From the NCBI GenBank assembly GCA_027532905.1, contig JAPZUA010000001.1:599950-663949 (forward strand): a DNA stretch of 64,000 nucleotides. The letters run 5' to 3'. The notes under the pieces are model-generated. The model was not told the DNA's origin. It did no database searches and saw only the letters and a program-made list of their open reading frames with translations. Numbering within the stretch: the stretch's first letter is position 1; the number at the start of each line of letters is the position of its first letter. Below are positions 1-7,816 of the stretch, one piece after another. Origin of the DNA: Magnetospirillum sp. (GTDB lineage: Bacteria > Pseudomonadota > Alphaproteobacteria > CACIAM-22H2). A program made the position numbers and the translations under genes.

Positions 1-69
1 CGCAAGCTTGCGTCCCTACTGGCCGAGGTGGCACGCTTCCCGCTTGACCGCATCAAGGACTACGCGTAA
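1..69 (+). CDS. 3' end of an unidentified gene (partial)
   Basis: An open frame runs in from the left edge and ends at a TAA at 67-69, leaving 22 residues that finish with DRIKDYA. The fragment is too short to assign to a family. It lies 11 bp before the PadR-type regulator on the same strand, so the two are probably co-transcribed. The codons are GC-rich like the neighbours. Confidence 0.5.
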   Translation, partial: RKLASLLAEVARFPLDRIKDYA

Positions 70-80
70 CGGGTCTTCCC

Positions 81-635
81 ATGCCGCGCTTTCGCGACCA
101 ATCGCTGATCCCGACCGAAGCCGTGCGTTTGACGGCCTTGGGCGAATTGGCGCGCGCGGAAATGAGCTTGGGTGCTTTGTCGGCGGCCGTGCGCGGCTTC
201 GTCTCCAGGCTCATGGGCCCATCGCTCGACGTTTTGGGCCTGTCGATCGAACAGCTGCGGTACGAAGACCTCGTCGAGCCGCGCGGCAAGCGGGCCGGGC
301 CGGGGCAGAGCCTGTCGGCCGACACGGTGCTGGCCCTCACCGACAAGGGCCGCGAAAAACTGTGCGACATGCTACGCAGCCCCGTGCGGGCACCCATGAC
401 CGATCTTTCCAAGATGGTCGTCGCCCTCAAAATGCGCTTTCTCGATCTTCTGCCCGAAGAAGATCGGGGTCCCCAAGTCGAGCAGCTCGTCGAAATGGCC
501 GAGATGGAAATCGCCAGGCTGCAGGACCTTGCCGCACGAAACGCCGACGGTCTCTTGGGCGAATGGCTCGCGCACGACATCGGCGAAGCCATGCGTTGGC
601 GCGACTGGTATCGCGACCATCTGGCGAAGCTCTAA
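81..635 (+). CDS. PadR-family transcriptional regulator
   Basis: This 184-residue protein is predicted to be a cytoplasmic DNA-binding regulator. The first ~100 residues form a winged-helix region (EAVRLTALGELA opening helix, LALTDKGREKL in the wing/third helix). The C-terminal ~80 residues are helical and match the PadR/virulence-activator alpha C-terminal dimerisation region (EMEIARLQDL). PadR proteins usually respond to small ligands and control nearby genes, but the target here is unknown. Its TAA overlaps the TAG of the opposite-strand permease gene, so the two transcripts collide tail to tail. A more distant wHTH family is possible. Confidence 0.7.
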   Translation: MPRFRDQSLIPTEAVRLTALGELARAEMSLGALSAAVRGFVSRLMGPSLDVLGLSIEQLRYEDLVEPRGKRAGPGQSLSADTVLALTDKGREKLCDMLRSPVRAPMTDLSKMVVALKMRFLDLLPEEDRGPQVEQLVEMAEMEIARLQDLAARNADGLLGEWLAHDIGEAMRWRDWYRDHLAKL

Positions 636-1447
636 GGCGACGAAACGCGCGCCGGCGCATCCTTGTCCCAACCGATCGCTTCGCGCAGCGCCACGCACAG
701 CAGCACGATCGCCAGTCCCGGCCACAGCATCAAAGTCGGTTGGTCGAACATCATCAGCCGATATTCGAACAGCATCGCCCCCCAGTCGGGCCGGCTCGAA
801 TCCGCCCCCAACCCCAGAAACGCAAGCGCCGAATACGCGATCACGATGCGCCCTATCTTGGCGCCGAGATAGGCGAGTTGGGTGTCGAGAATGGCCGGCA
901 GCACGTGGCGGCGCAGCAGATGCGCCGAGCCCGCCCCGAGTGCGGTCGCAGCCCGAACATAGGTTTCGCCGCGCGCCCGTTCGGCAAGGCCGAAAGCCAG
1001 CAGCGCATGCGGCCCCCAAGCCCCCGCCGCCAGGGCCAATCCCACGACAAGCGTACCGTTGCCGAACATGGCGACGATCGCGATCGCCGCGACAAGGTTC
1101 GGCACCACGCTCGCGAATTCGGCCGTCCGCAGCAGGACAGCACGCGCAAATCCCTGCAGCGACGACGCCAGAATGCCCACCGCCATGCCGACGCCGATGC
1201 ACACGCTCGCGACGATCGCAACCGCCCCGAGCGTGTTTGCGAACCCGACCAAGATGCGCGACAGCACGTCGCGGCCCAAATGGTCGGTGCCCATCGGATG
1301 GGTCCACGACATGCCGACATTGCGCAGCGTCAGATCGACTGCATCCGGCGCGTAAGGCTGCCAGAGCGCAGCAACGGCGGCGAGTGCCGCGAGGCTCGCC
1401 AGCAGGGCCGGCGAACGGCGCACGCCCGACGGCCTATGGTGCGACAT
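632..1447 (-). CDS. Dpp/Nik-type ABC transporter permease (DppC/NikC-like)
   Basis: This 271-residue inner-membrane permease belongs to the peptide/nickel/opine importer family. It has about six hydrophobic segments and the family's N-terminal HPMGTDHLGRDVLSR motif. A cytoplasmic loop containing ALGAGSAHLLRRHVLP corresponds to the EAA coupling region. The ATG at 1447 is chosen because it overlaps the upstream permease gene by 14 bp and places the family motif at the usual distance. It is the last gene of the riboswitch-headed operon and meets the PadR gene convergently. No ATP-binding subunit follows, although DppD/F or NikD/E genes normally sit here. Confidence 0.88.
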   Translation of the reverse strand: MSHHRPSGVRRSPALLASLAALAAVAALWQPYAPDAVDLTLRNVGMSWTHPMGTDHLGRDVLSRILVGFANTLGAVAIVASVCIGVGMAVGILASSLQGFARAVLLRTAEFASVVPNLVAAIAIVAMFGNGTLVVGLALAAGAWGPHALLAFGLAERARGETYVRAATALGAGSAHLLRRHVLPAILDTQLAYLGAKIGRIVIAYSALAFLGLGADSSRPDWGAMLFEYRLMMFDQPTLMLWPGLAIVLLCVALREAIGWDKDAPARVSSP

Positions 1448-2366
1448 CGCAAAACCCGCCTGGTGCGACGAGGCGACGCGCCAAACGCGCCGCGAGCGAG
1501 GCCAGCAGCATCCAGGCGACCGCGACCATAAAAAACGCCTGCAGCACGAAAAAATCGCGCACCGCAATACTGTCGACGACGAACTGGCCAATGCCGGGCA
1601 GGCCGAAAACGGTTTCGACGACGGCCGTGCCCCCGACGACGGTGCCCGCCTCGGCAGCCGCCGTCGAAAGCAACCCAAGCGCTGCATAGCGTCGCCCTTG
1701 CTGGGCGACGACGCGCGCGCGCGGCGCACCGCGTGCAAGGGCGGCGCGCACATAGTCGCTGCGCGCCACCTCGCGCAGGCCCGCGCGATAGACCTGGGCG
1801 AGCGGACCCAGCACGGCCAGCGCCACTACGGCGATCGGCAGCACATAGCGCTGCGGTCCCGCCTCGAACAGCGCGATCGCGCGCAGCTCGACCGCAAATA
1901 CCCAGATCAGCAGGCAGCCGAGCCAGAATCCGGGTACTGCCTGCGCGCCGAGCGTGGCCGCGTCGAGCACGCGGTCCTGCCAGCCGTGCGGGCGCGCGGC
2001 CGCCGCCTCGGCGAGCGGTCCTGCGACGCCAAGCGCCAGCGCAAACGCGCCGAACCCCACCGTCAGCGTGACCGGCAGACGTGCGGCGAATTCCTCGAAG
2101 ATCGGGCGGCCGGTGCGGAAGCTTGTGCGCCAGTCGCCCGCCAAAAAATCGCCGAGCCACGCCGCATATTGTCCCGGCAAACTGCGGTCGAGGCCCCATT
2201 GCGCATGCAGGGCCGCCACGGTCGCAGGATCGGCCGCCTGGCCCTGCGCCAGCAGCAGCAGCACGGCCGGATCGCCGGGCATTGCGCGCACGATGAAAAA
2301 AGCGAGTGCCGAGGCGGCCAGCAGATGAATTGCCGCGCGCCCAACCTCGCCCAAAATGCGGCCCAA
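1434..2366 (-). CDS. Dpp/Nik-type ABC transporter permease (DppB/NikB-like)
   Basis: This 310-residue permease is the partner of the next gene. The N-terminal membrane segment is followed by RAMPGDPA, the conserved (P)GDP motif of DppB-type subunits. About six membrane helices follow, with a loop reading SDYVRAALARGAPRARVV that corresponds to the EAA motif. It lies 6 bp downstream of the solute-binding protein gene. With DppC it would form the pore of an importer. The riboswitch upstream suggests a cobalt- or corrinoid-related substrate rather than peptides, but that is inference. Confidence 0.88.
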   Translation of the reverse strand: MGRILGEVGRAAIHLLAASALAFFIVRAMPGDPAVLLLLAQGQAADPATVAALHAQWGLDRSLPGQYAAWLGDFLAGDWRTSFRTGRPIFEEFAARLPVTLTVGFGAFALALGVAGPLAEAAAARPHGWQDRVLDAATLGAQAVPGFWLGCLLIWVFAVELRAIALFEAGPQRYVLPIAVVALAVLGPLAQVYRAGLREVARSDYVRAALARGAPRARVVAQQGRRYAALGLLSTAAAEAGTVVGGTAVVETVFGLPGIGQFVVDSIAVRDFFVLQAFFMVAVAWMLLASLAARLARRLVAPGGFCDVAP

Positions 2367-2372
2367 CGCCGT

Positions 2373-3842
2373 TCAGTCGCGCGCGCGCAGATCGGCGCGC
2401 ACGATGTAGTAGTCCGACGGATAGGGCACGTAGTCGGCCACGCGCGCCGACAGCCCGACATGCCAGACCGGCGTCATCAGATAGACGACGGGCGCTTGCG
2501 CGAAGACCAGCGCTTCGGTCGCGCGCACGGCTGCGATGCGCGCGGCCGGCGCGTCGGTCGTGCGCAGCCGGTCGAGGGCTGCGTCGATGCTTGCGTCGGC
2601 GATGCCGGTGAAATTGGTCGGCCCTTGGCTGCGCAGATACTGCTCGAGCACGTAGGCGCCGTCGCCGCCGGGGGCCGCATGCATCGCCCAAAAAGCCATT
2701 TCGAAGCGCTTGGCCTGCAACTGCGGCGTGATCGCCTCGCTCGTTTCGAGGCGCACGCGAAAGCCGAGCCGCTCGAGTTGGGCGCGCAAGACCGGGGCAA
2801 GTGTGACGAAATCTGGGCGTTGCGGATAGGCGGTCAGTACGAATTCGAGTGGGCGGCCGTCTTTGAAGCGCTGGCCGTTCGCTCCCGCGATCCAGCCTGC
2901 CGCGTCGAGCAGACGTGCTGCCTCAACCGGATCGGTCAGGCGCCTTTCGGGCGTCGCGAACGGGAAGAAGCGCGGATACATGCCGGTCGCGACTTCGCCG
3001 CCGCGCACCGCTTCGACCAGCTGCGCGCGGTCGACGCCAAGATCGACAGCACGGCGCACGCGTACATCGTCGAAGGGTGCGCGCGCCGTGTTGAGAAACG
3101 CCATGTACTGGTAGGCGACCGGCGTCGATTTGACGCTGAGGCCGGCACGGCGCGCGAGCCGCGGCAGCGTTTCGACCGCAAGATTGAACGCGATGTCGAT
3201 CTCCCCGCTTTCAAGGCCCAGCGCCAAGGTCTGCGTGTCGGCAACGCGCCGCACGACAACGGGCGGCCGCGCGGCCGGCACGCGATAGTGCGGATTTGGC
3301 TCGAGGCGCAGCAATTCGCCGCGCCGATACTCGACCGCGCGATAGGGACCGGTGAAATGGAACCGTTCGCCCGCGACGCGGTAGACGACAAGCGGAAATT
3401 CGGCCAGCACGCTGTCGGCCGCAGCCAGCGGCAATTCGGTGCGCAGACGCACGGCATGCGCGCCCAGAATATCTATTTCGACGTGCCCGGTCTGCGCGCG
3501 CGCGCGCGGATTTTCGCGCGTCGAGCGCACGAACGCGTCGCGCAAGGCAGCCGCATCGAACGGGCTGCCGTCGCCGAAGCGCACGTCGTCGCGCAGCTCG
3601 ATGCGCCAGGCCTCGCCGTCGCGTACCACGCTGCGCGCGAGGTTCGGCACGATGCGGCCCTCGCGGTCGACCGTGAACAAAGTTTCGGCCAGCCCGTGCG
3701 ACTGCAAGGCCCAGCCCGCACTGCCCTGCGCTGGATCGAGCGATTCGGCGATGAATGTCTGCCCGACGACGACGGGCCGTTGCGCCAGGGCCGGCGCTGC
3801 GGCGACGAACGAAAGAAAAGCGAGAAAGAGCAGACGGATCAT
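2373..3842 (-). CDS. Family-5 extracellular solute-binding protein of ABC importer
   Basis: This 489-residue periplasmic protein has a clean signal peptide (MIRLLFLAFLSFVAAAPALA, cleavage after ALA near residue 20). It matches the SBP_bac_5 family (DppA/NikA/OppA) with the typical ESLDPA opening, LRDDVRFGDGSPF and the C-terminal TPVWHVGLSARV. Length is slightly below the usual 500-540. Its ATG overlaps the stop of the upstream DUF1636 gene (ATGA), so translation is coupled. Family-5 proteins bind peptides, nickel chelates or heme. The cobalamin riboswitch argues for cobalt or a corrinoid precursor, but no specificity residue can be read with certainty. Confidence 0.85.
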   Translation of the reverse strand: MIRLLFLAFLSFVAAAPALAQRPVVVGQTFIAESLDPAQGSAGWALQSHGLAETLFTVDREGRIVPNLARSVVRDGEAWRIELRDDVRFGDGSPFDAAALRDAFVRSTRENPRARAQTGHVEIDILGAHAVRLRTELPLAAADSVLAEFPLVVYRVAGERFHFTGPYRAVEYRRGELLRLEPNPHYRVPAARPPVVVRRVADTQTLALGLESGEIDIAFNLAVETLPRLARRAGLSVKSTPVAYQYMAFLNTARAPFDDVRVRRAVDLGVDRAQLVEAVRGGEVATGMYPRFFPFATPERRLTDPVEAARLLDAAGWIAGANGQRFKDGRPLEFVLTAYPQRPDFVTLAPVLRAQLERLGFRVRLETSEAITPQLQAKRFEMAFWAMHAAPGGDGAYVLEQYLRSQGPTNFTGIADASIDAALDRLRTTDAPAARIAAVRATEALVFAQAPVVYLMTPVWHVGLSARVADYVPYPSDYYIVRADLRARD

Positions 3843-4306
3843 TTTGCGTCTCCGAATTGGGCTTCGATATGCACGGACGTATCGACCAAAGGTCCGCACC
3901 AGCCGGGCGGCGGCACGCGCGCAAGGATGCCCGCACGCAAGGCCGCAGGACGCTCGAAGCGTTCCATGAGGCCGTCGGGACGGGCGAGGTAAAGCGCGAA
4001 TGCGTCGGCGACGGCTTCTGCGTCGCGCAGTGCCACAAGGTCGCCGAACAGATAGGTGAAGCGCCCCGGTGCGCTGAACGCGACCGCACAAGGGCGTTTG
4101 CACTGGCTGATGCAGCGCACGTTACGGCGCACCGCATGCGGCGTCGCGCGCACAGCCAACGCGCGATCGACCGCTTGCGCCAGAATGGCGCCGGGCCGCG
4201 CACCCTCCGACTGGCTCCAGTCGGGCGGACGGCACAGCACACAAATGTCGAGAATCGGCGCGTCGAAAACACGCCTCGGCACAATGCCGTCGGAACAGTC
4301 GCTCAT
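3839..4306 (-). CDS. DUF1636 family protein, ferredoxin-like Cys motif
   Basis: This 155-residue cytoplasmic protein has a CVLC motif near residue 22 and a CISQCKRPC cluster near residue 67. That arrangement resembles thioredoxin-fold [2Fe-2S] ferredoxins and is typical of DUF1636. Members commonly sit beside cobalamin or cobalt genes, and no reaction has been established for them to my knowledge. It is the first gene after the cobalamin riboswitch and is translationally coupled to the solute-binding protein. The start at 4306 gives the MSDCSDG N-terminus. A role in metal or redox handling for B12 metabolism is inference from context. Confidence 0.7.
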   Translation of the reverse strand: MSDCSDGIVPRRVFDAPILDICVLCRPPDWSQSEGARPGAILAQAVDRALAVRATPHAVRRNVRCISQCKRPCAVAFSAPGRFTYLFGDLVALRDAEAVADAFALYLARPDGLMERFERPAALRAGILARVPPPGWCGPLVDTSVHIEAQFGDAK

Positions 4307-4431
4307 TGGTCGGCCTCGCGGCAACGCAGCACGTCGTCCGCGAACCAAAGCCGCTTGGCGTCCGGTTTCCCGAACGGCCTTTTGGCTCCATCGGGGCACC
4401 CCGCCCGACGTGTACGCGACGCGACTACACT

Positions 4432-4603
4432 CGCCGGCAGGTCTCCTGGCTTGCGGGTCTGGGCGGACGCGCCGCCTTCCCGGTTGCCCAGTGGCGAGAT
4501 GACGCGCCGCTCGCCGCTTACAGTTGCGGGGGCAGCCGCAGAATCGGCGCGCAAACCGCGCCTCACTGCATTCCCTATCAATTCCCGAAGGAAACCGACG
4601 GAT
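4432..4603 (-). promoter_or_regulatory. Cobalamin (adenosylcobalamin) riboswitch
   Basis: Read on the minus strand, the conserved cobalamin-riboswitch blocks appear in order. GGGAATGCAGTGAG lies around 4564-4577, the B12 box CCCGCAACTGTAAGCGG lies near 4515-4535, and the closing GCCAGGAGACCTGCCGGC lies at 4433-4450. The start codon of the DUF1636 gene is about 125 nt further on. Such elements normally repress downstream transport or synthesis genes when B12 is plentiful. It should therefore control the DUF1636 gene, solute-binding protein and two permeases. The expression platform was not resolved. Confidence 0.93.
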
Positions 4604-4618
4604 CGACGTTCGCAGACG

Positions 4619-5242
4619 TCAGGCATCGGCGTCAAGCGCGCGATCGACGACAAACACGAGGCGCGGTGCGCGCGGGCTCGCGGGCGGCGAGCGGTGCACA
4701 TGGCCTGCCCCCGCGCGCGCAGGATCGGCTTCGCCACGAAAAAAACCGACGGCGTAGAGCGGCAAGCGCTTCACCTTCGTCGGATCGGGTACGATGCGCC
4801 GGTTGTCGCCGCAGCCCAAGGCCGCCCTGTCGACGTCGCCGTCCTCGACATATTCCGTGCCCCCGCCGGCATAGGTCGTGATCGCCCGCAGATCGACGAC
4901 GTCGATATGGAAAAACTTGCAGCCCGGACCGACGATGCGCGCAAAGCGGAGTTTGAGGCGTGCAGCATCCGTGCGCGCGACATATGCGCGCGCAATATCG
5001 GCCATATCCGTTGCTAGCGCTGCGTCCGCGACGTGACGGGCAAGTGCGGCCGCGACGTCGTCGCGATCCGCCGGAAATTCGAACGACGGATCGGGACCGA
5101 AGCGAAGGGCCGCAACGGCGCGACGCACAGCCTCCGCCGGGCGGCGCAGATCGACGATCGGACCGCAGGCCTGAGAGTCGCCGCGCGAAATCCCGCCGAT
5201 CGCACGCATGTTCGGCGCGCATGCGCCCATCGCACCATCCAT
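4619..5242 (-). CDS. DUF1826 family protein, zinc-regulon associated
   Basis: This 207-residue protein matches DUF1826, with the hallmark GPGCKFFHIDVVDLRAITTYAG region (residues ~103-124) and a distal GHVHRSPPASP motif. Conserved His and Cys residues suggest metal binding. DUF1826 genes are repeatedly found beside COG0523 GTPases in Zur-controlled loci, and here the divergent neighbour is such a GTPase. The start at 5242 lies 41 bp from the Zur-like palindrome. The gene ends just before the riboswitch of the next operon. The biochemical function is unknown; a role in coping with zinc limitation is inference. Confidence 0.72.
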   Translation of the reverse strand: MDGAMGACAPNMRAIGGISRGDSQACGPIVDLRRPAEAVRRAVAALRFGPDPSFEFPADRDDVAAALARHVADAALATDMADIARAYVARTDAARLKLRFARIVGPGCKFFHIDVVDLRAITTYAGGGTEYVEDGDVDRAALGCGDNRRIVPDPTKVKRLPLYAVGFFRGEADPARAGAGHVHRSPPASPRAPRLVFVVDRALDADA

Positions 5243-5275
5243 CGAAACGCTCCTCGGCGCCGGGCGCCTTGAAAT

Positions 5276-5302
5276 TTGTTATGTTATACTATAACTATCG
5301 TG
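5276..5302. promoter_or_regulatory. Zur-like operator in a divergent promoter
   Basis: A 13-bp palindrome, GTTATACTATAAC, lies at 5283-5295 inside an AT-rich stretch of an otherwise GC-rich region. Its arms are perfect GTTATA/TATAAC around a central C. It resembles the AT-rich inverted repeats bound by alphaproteobacterial Zur proteins. It is 41 bp from the DUF1826 start and 63 bp from the COG0523 start, so it could repress both when zinc is sufficient. Family assignment rests on motif likeness and neighbours. Confidence 0.7.
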
Positions 5303-5358
5303 GCCGCGAACAATGGTCAAGCTGCCGCGCCGCCGTCCGCGCGAAAAGGAGCGCTGAA

Positions 5359-6318
5359 ATGTCCGAAATTCCCGTCACAGTCCTGACCGGCTATCTGGGA
5401 GCCGGCAAAACCACGCTGCTCAACCGCATCCTCGGCGAAGACCACGGCAAGAAATACGCCGTCATCATCAATGAATTCGGCGAAGTCGGCATCGACAACG
5501 AAATCGTGGTCGGCGCCGACGAAGAGATATTCGAGATGAACAATGGCTGCATCTGCTGCACGGTGCGCGGCGATCTGGTGCGCATCATCGGCGGTCTAAT
5601 GAAACGCGCGGGCAAGCTCGACGGCATCATCGTCGAGACGACCGGTCTTGCCGATCCGGCACCGGTCGCGCAGACGTTTTTCGTCGACGACGAGGTGCGC
5701 GCCAAGACCCGGCTCGACGCGATCGTCGCGGTTGCCGATGCGCGTTTCCTGATCGACCGGCTGGCCGACAGCCACGAAGCGGAGGAGCAGATCGGGTTTG
5801 CCGACGTGGTGCTGCTGAACAAGATCGACCTTGTCTCCCCCGCCGAACTGGCGCAAGTCGAAGCGCGGATCCGCGCGGTCAACCCCTACGCAAAGCTGCA
5901 CCGAACGCAGCGAAGCGAGATTGCGCTGTCCGATATCCTCGATCGCGGGGCCTTCGACCTCGGCCGCATTCTGGCGCTCGAACCGGATTTTCTCGAAAGC
6001 GACCACGCGCACGAACACGATGCGGCGATCGGTTCGGTCAGCGCCGTCGTGGACGGCCCCGTGGACGTCGAAAGATTCCAGAAATGGATCGGCGGCGTGC
6101 TTGCGGCACAGGGCCAGGCAATCCTTCGGTCGAAAGGGATCCTTGCAGTCGCGGGCGCCGACCAGCGTTTCGTCTTCCAAGGCGTGCACATGCTTGCCGA
6201 CAGCGCATGGGGCAAGACTTGGCAGCGCAACGAGGCCCGCGTCTCGCGCCTGGTCTTTATCGGCCGCGATCTCGACGCGGCAGCGCTCAAAAGCGGCTTT
6301 GCGGCCTGTGCCGCCTAA
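5359..6318 (+). CDS. COG0523 (CobW/ZigA/YeiR-type) metal-chaperone GTPase
   Basis: This 319-residue cytoplasmic G3E GTPase has P-loop GYLGAGKTTLLNRI (residues ~9-22), the CxCC metal motif in NNGCICCTVRGDL (~63-75), Walker B-like ETTGLADP and the guanine-specificity motif NKIDLV. A short His-rich stretch, SDHAHEHD, near residue 215 is typical of zinc-responsive members. These proteins insert or redistribute metals, usually zinc or cobalt. The Zur-like palindrome and DUF1826 neighbour favour zinc over CobW-type cobalt work, although a B12 riboswitch operon is nearby. The start is supported by AAAGGAGC 11 bp upstream. Confidence 0.9.
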   Translation: MSEIPVTVLTGYLGAGKTTLLNRILGEDHGKKYAVIINEFGEVGIDNEIVVGADEEIFEMNNGCICCTVRGDLVRIIGGLMKRAGKLDGIIVETTGLADPAPVAQTFFVDDEVRAKTRLDAIVAVADARFLIDRLADSHEAEEQIGFADVVLLNKIDLVSPAELAQVEARIRAVNPYAKLHRTQRSEIALSDILDRGAFDLGRILALEPDFLESDHAHEHDAAIGSVSAVVDGPVDVERFQKWIGGVLAAQGQAILRSKGILAVAGADQRFVFQGVHMLADSAWGKTWQRNEARVSRLVFIGRDLDAAALKSGFAACAA

Positions 6319-6407
6319 AGCAGCTGCCTTCTGACGGTCGCGTCGCCGATATCGGCGTCGCATAGCTGGCAGCTGCCACCCGCGGCCTCGAGGCGCACGG
6401 CGTTCCA
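6315..6407 (-). pseudogene. Decayed 3' end of an SDR dehydrogenase gene
   Basis: The minus strand after the COG0523 stop translates to LEAAGGSCQLCDADIGDA followed by TVRRQLL and a TAG. It matches the C-terminus of the SDR encoded at 9543-10280 (EVAGVIYRLCDADFGY, then QLL and TAG). At the DNA level, 6313-6327 is identical to 9541-9555 and 6340-6390 matches 9589-9639 at 39 of 51 positions, with a 21-bp deletion between the blocks. No start codon or upstream SDR sequence remains, so it is a non-functional remnant. Confidence 0.7.
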
Positions 6408-6502
6408 CAAAACGTCACAATTCCGAAACCCGGCGAGAACACGCGCGTGGCAAATCCGTTGGATGCGCGCCCGGACTGGACGCGCCGAAACGGAGAAAAA
6501 TT

Positions 6503-7741
6503 ATGCGCAAACCCATCGCAGCACTTGCTGTTGCCGCGGCATTGGCCGTCGGCGCCGTCGACGCCCAAGCCCAGGATCGTCTGGTCATTGCCGGGCGCGA
6601 CGCCGCTTTCGGCACCGCCCTCGCCCGGATGGTCGAGGCCTACCAGCAGCGCAACCCTTCGGTTCGCATCGAACGGCTCGAATTGCCCGGCGGCCCGCTC
6701 TACGAGCGCATCGCCCTCAATGCCCGCGAACGCGCGCGCGCCCTCGACGTGGTGATGCTCGACGACATCTGGGCGCCCGAGTTCATGGCCAACAACTGGC
6801 TCGCCGACCTCGACCGCCTGGGCGGCGTTCCGGGCACTTTCGTGAAGTCGGCCGACGCCGTGTCGCGCAATCCGGTCGGCACCGGCCCGCGATTTGCAGC
6901 CCCGATGGTCGGCAATGTCGCGATGTTCGCCTATCGCGCCGATCTGCTCGCCAAACACGGGCTGCAGGCGCCGCGCAGCTGGACCGAAGTCGCCGCCGTC
7001 GCGCGCACGATCCAAGAGCGCGAACCGGGTGTGGCGGGTGTGGCGTTCCGCGGCATTCGCGGCAACCCGATCGTCACGGGCTTCCTACCGATTCTGGGCG
7101 CTTTCGGCGGCGAAATCATCGACTCGCAAGGCCGCGCTGCCCTCGATTCGCCCGCAGCTCTTGCGGCACTCGAACAGTTTCTGGCCTTGCGCCCGCTCGC
7201 ACCGCGCGGCGTGGAAACCTGGAACGCGACCGAGGTGCGCGAAGCGATGGAACAGGGCCGCATCGCGATGTCGGCCGAGTTCTGGCCCGGCTGGGCCGGC
7301 ACGCTCGACGACGCGTCGCGTTCGCGCGTGGTCGGAAACGTCAACCTCGTTTCGCCGCCGGGTCAGACGCGGGGGCCTGCCCCCATGCTCGGCGCCTGGA
7401 TGCTCGGCGTCGCCGCCGACAGCCCGAACGCCGCACGCGCGCTCGACTTCATCCGCTTCGTCGTGTCGGCGGAAAACCAGAAACGCATTGCGATCGAGAC
7501 CGGCAACCCGCCGACCTTGGCCGCACTCTATGCCGACGCCGATTTGGTGCGCCAGTTCCGCTGGTATCCCGCACAGCTTCAAGCACTCGAGAACGCGGTC
7601 GCACGCCCGCGCATCGCGCAGTGGAACCGCGTCGAAGCGATCTTGGGCGAGCATCTGCAGATGGCGCTCGTCGGCCAGGCGCAGCCACGCGAAGCGCTCG
7701 CCGAAGCCAACCGCGAAATCCAGCGCGCGATCGCGCGCTGA
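6503..7741 (+). CDS. Sugar ABC transporter solute-binding protein (SBP_bac_1)
   Basis: This 412-residue periplasmic protein has a signal peptide ending DAQAQ near residue 24. The body is a family-1 solute-binding protein of the CUT1 (maltose/trehalose/glycerol-3-phosphate) class, with GGPLYERIALNARERA and LDVVMLDDIWAPEF early and the C-terminal helical RIAQWNRVEAILGEHLQMAL pattern. A GGAGA ribosome site lies 6 bp before the ATG. It is followed by two CUT1 permeases. The substrate is likely a sugar, polyol or sugar phosphate, but cannot be narrowed from sequence alone. Confidence 0.88.
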   Translation: MRKPIAALAVAAALAVGAVDAQAQDRLVIAGRDAAFGTALARMVEAYQQRNPSVRIERLELPGGPLYERIALNARERARALDVVMLDDIWAPEFMANNWLADLDRLGGVPGTFVKSADAVSRNPVGTGPRFAAPMVGNVAMFAYRADLLAKHGLQAPRSWTEVAAVARTIQEREPGVAGVAFRGIRGNPIVTGFLPILGAFGGEIIDSQGRAALDSPAALAALEQFLALRPLAPRGVETWNATEVREAMEQGRIAMSAEFWPGWAGTLDDASRSRVVGNVNLVSPPGQTRGPAPMLGAWMLGVAADSPNAARALDFIRFVVSAENQKRIAIETGNPPTLAALYADADLVRQFRWYPAQLQALENAVARPRIAQWNRVEAILGEHLQMALVGQAQPREALAEANREIQRAIAR

Positions 7742-7816
7742 GACGGAACGGGAAGCGGACCGGGCTGCGGCAGACGTCGCCGCCCGGCCTCGCATCGCTT
7801 CGCTCGATTTAGTCGG

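Noticed and set aside
8..1531. 507-residue open frame on the plus strand
   Set aside because: Arg/His-rich translation antisense to the two permease genes and overlapping the PadR gene; no domain or ribosome site.
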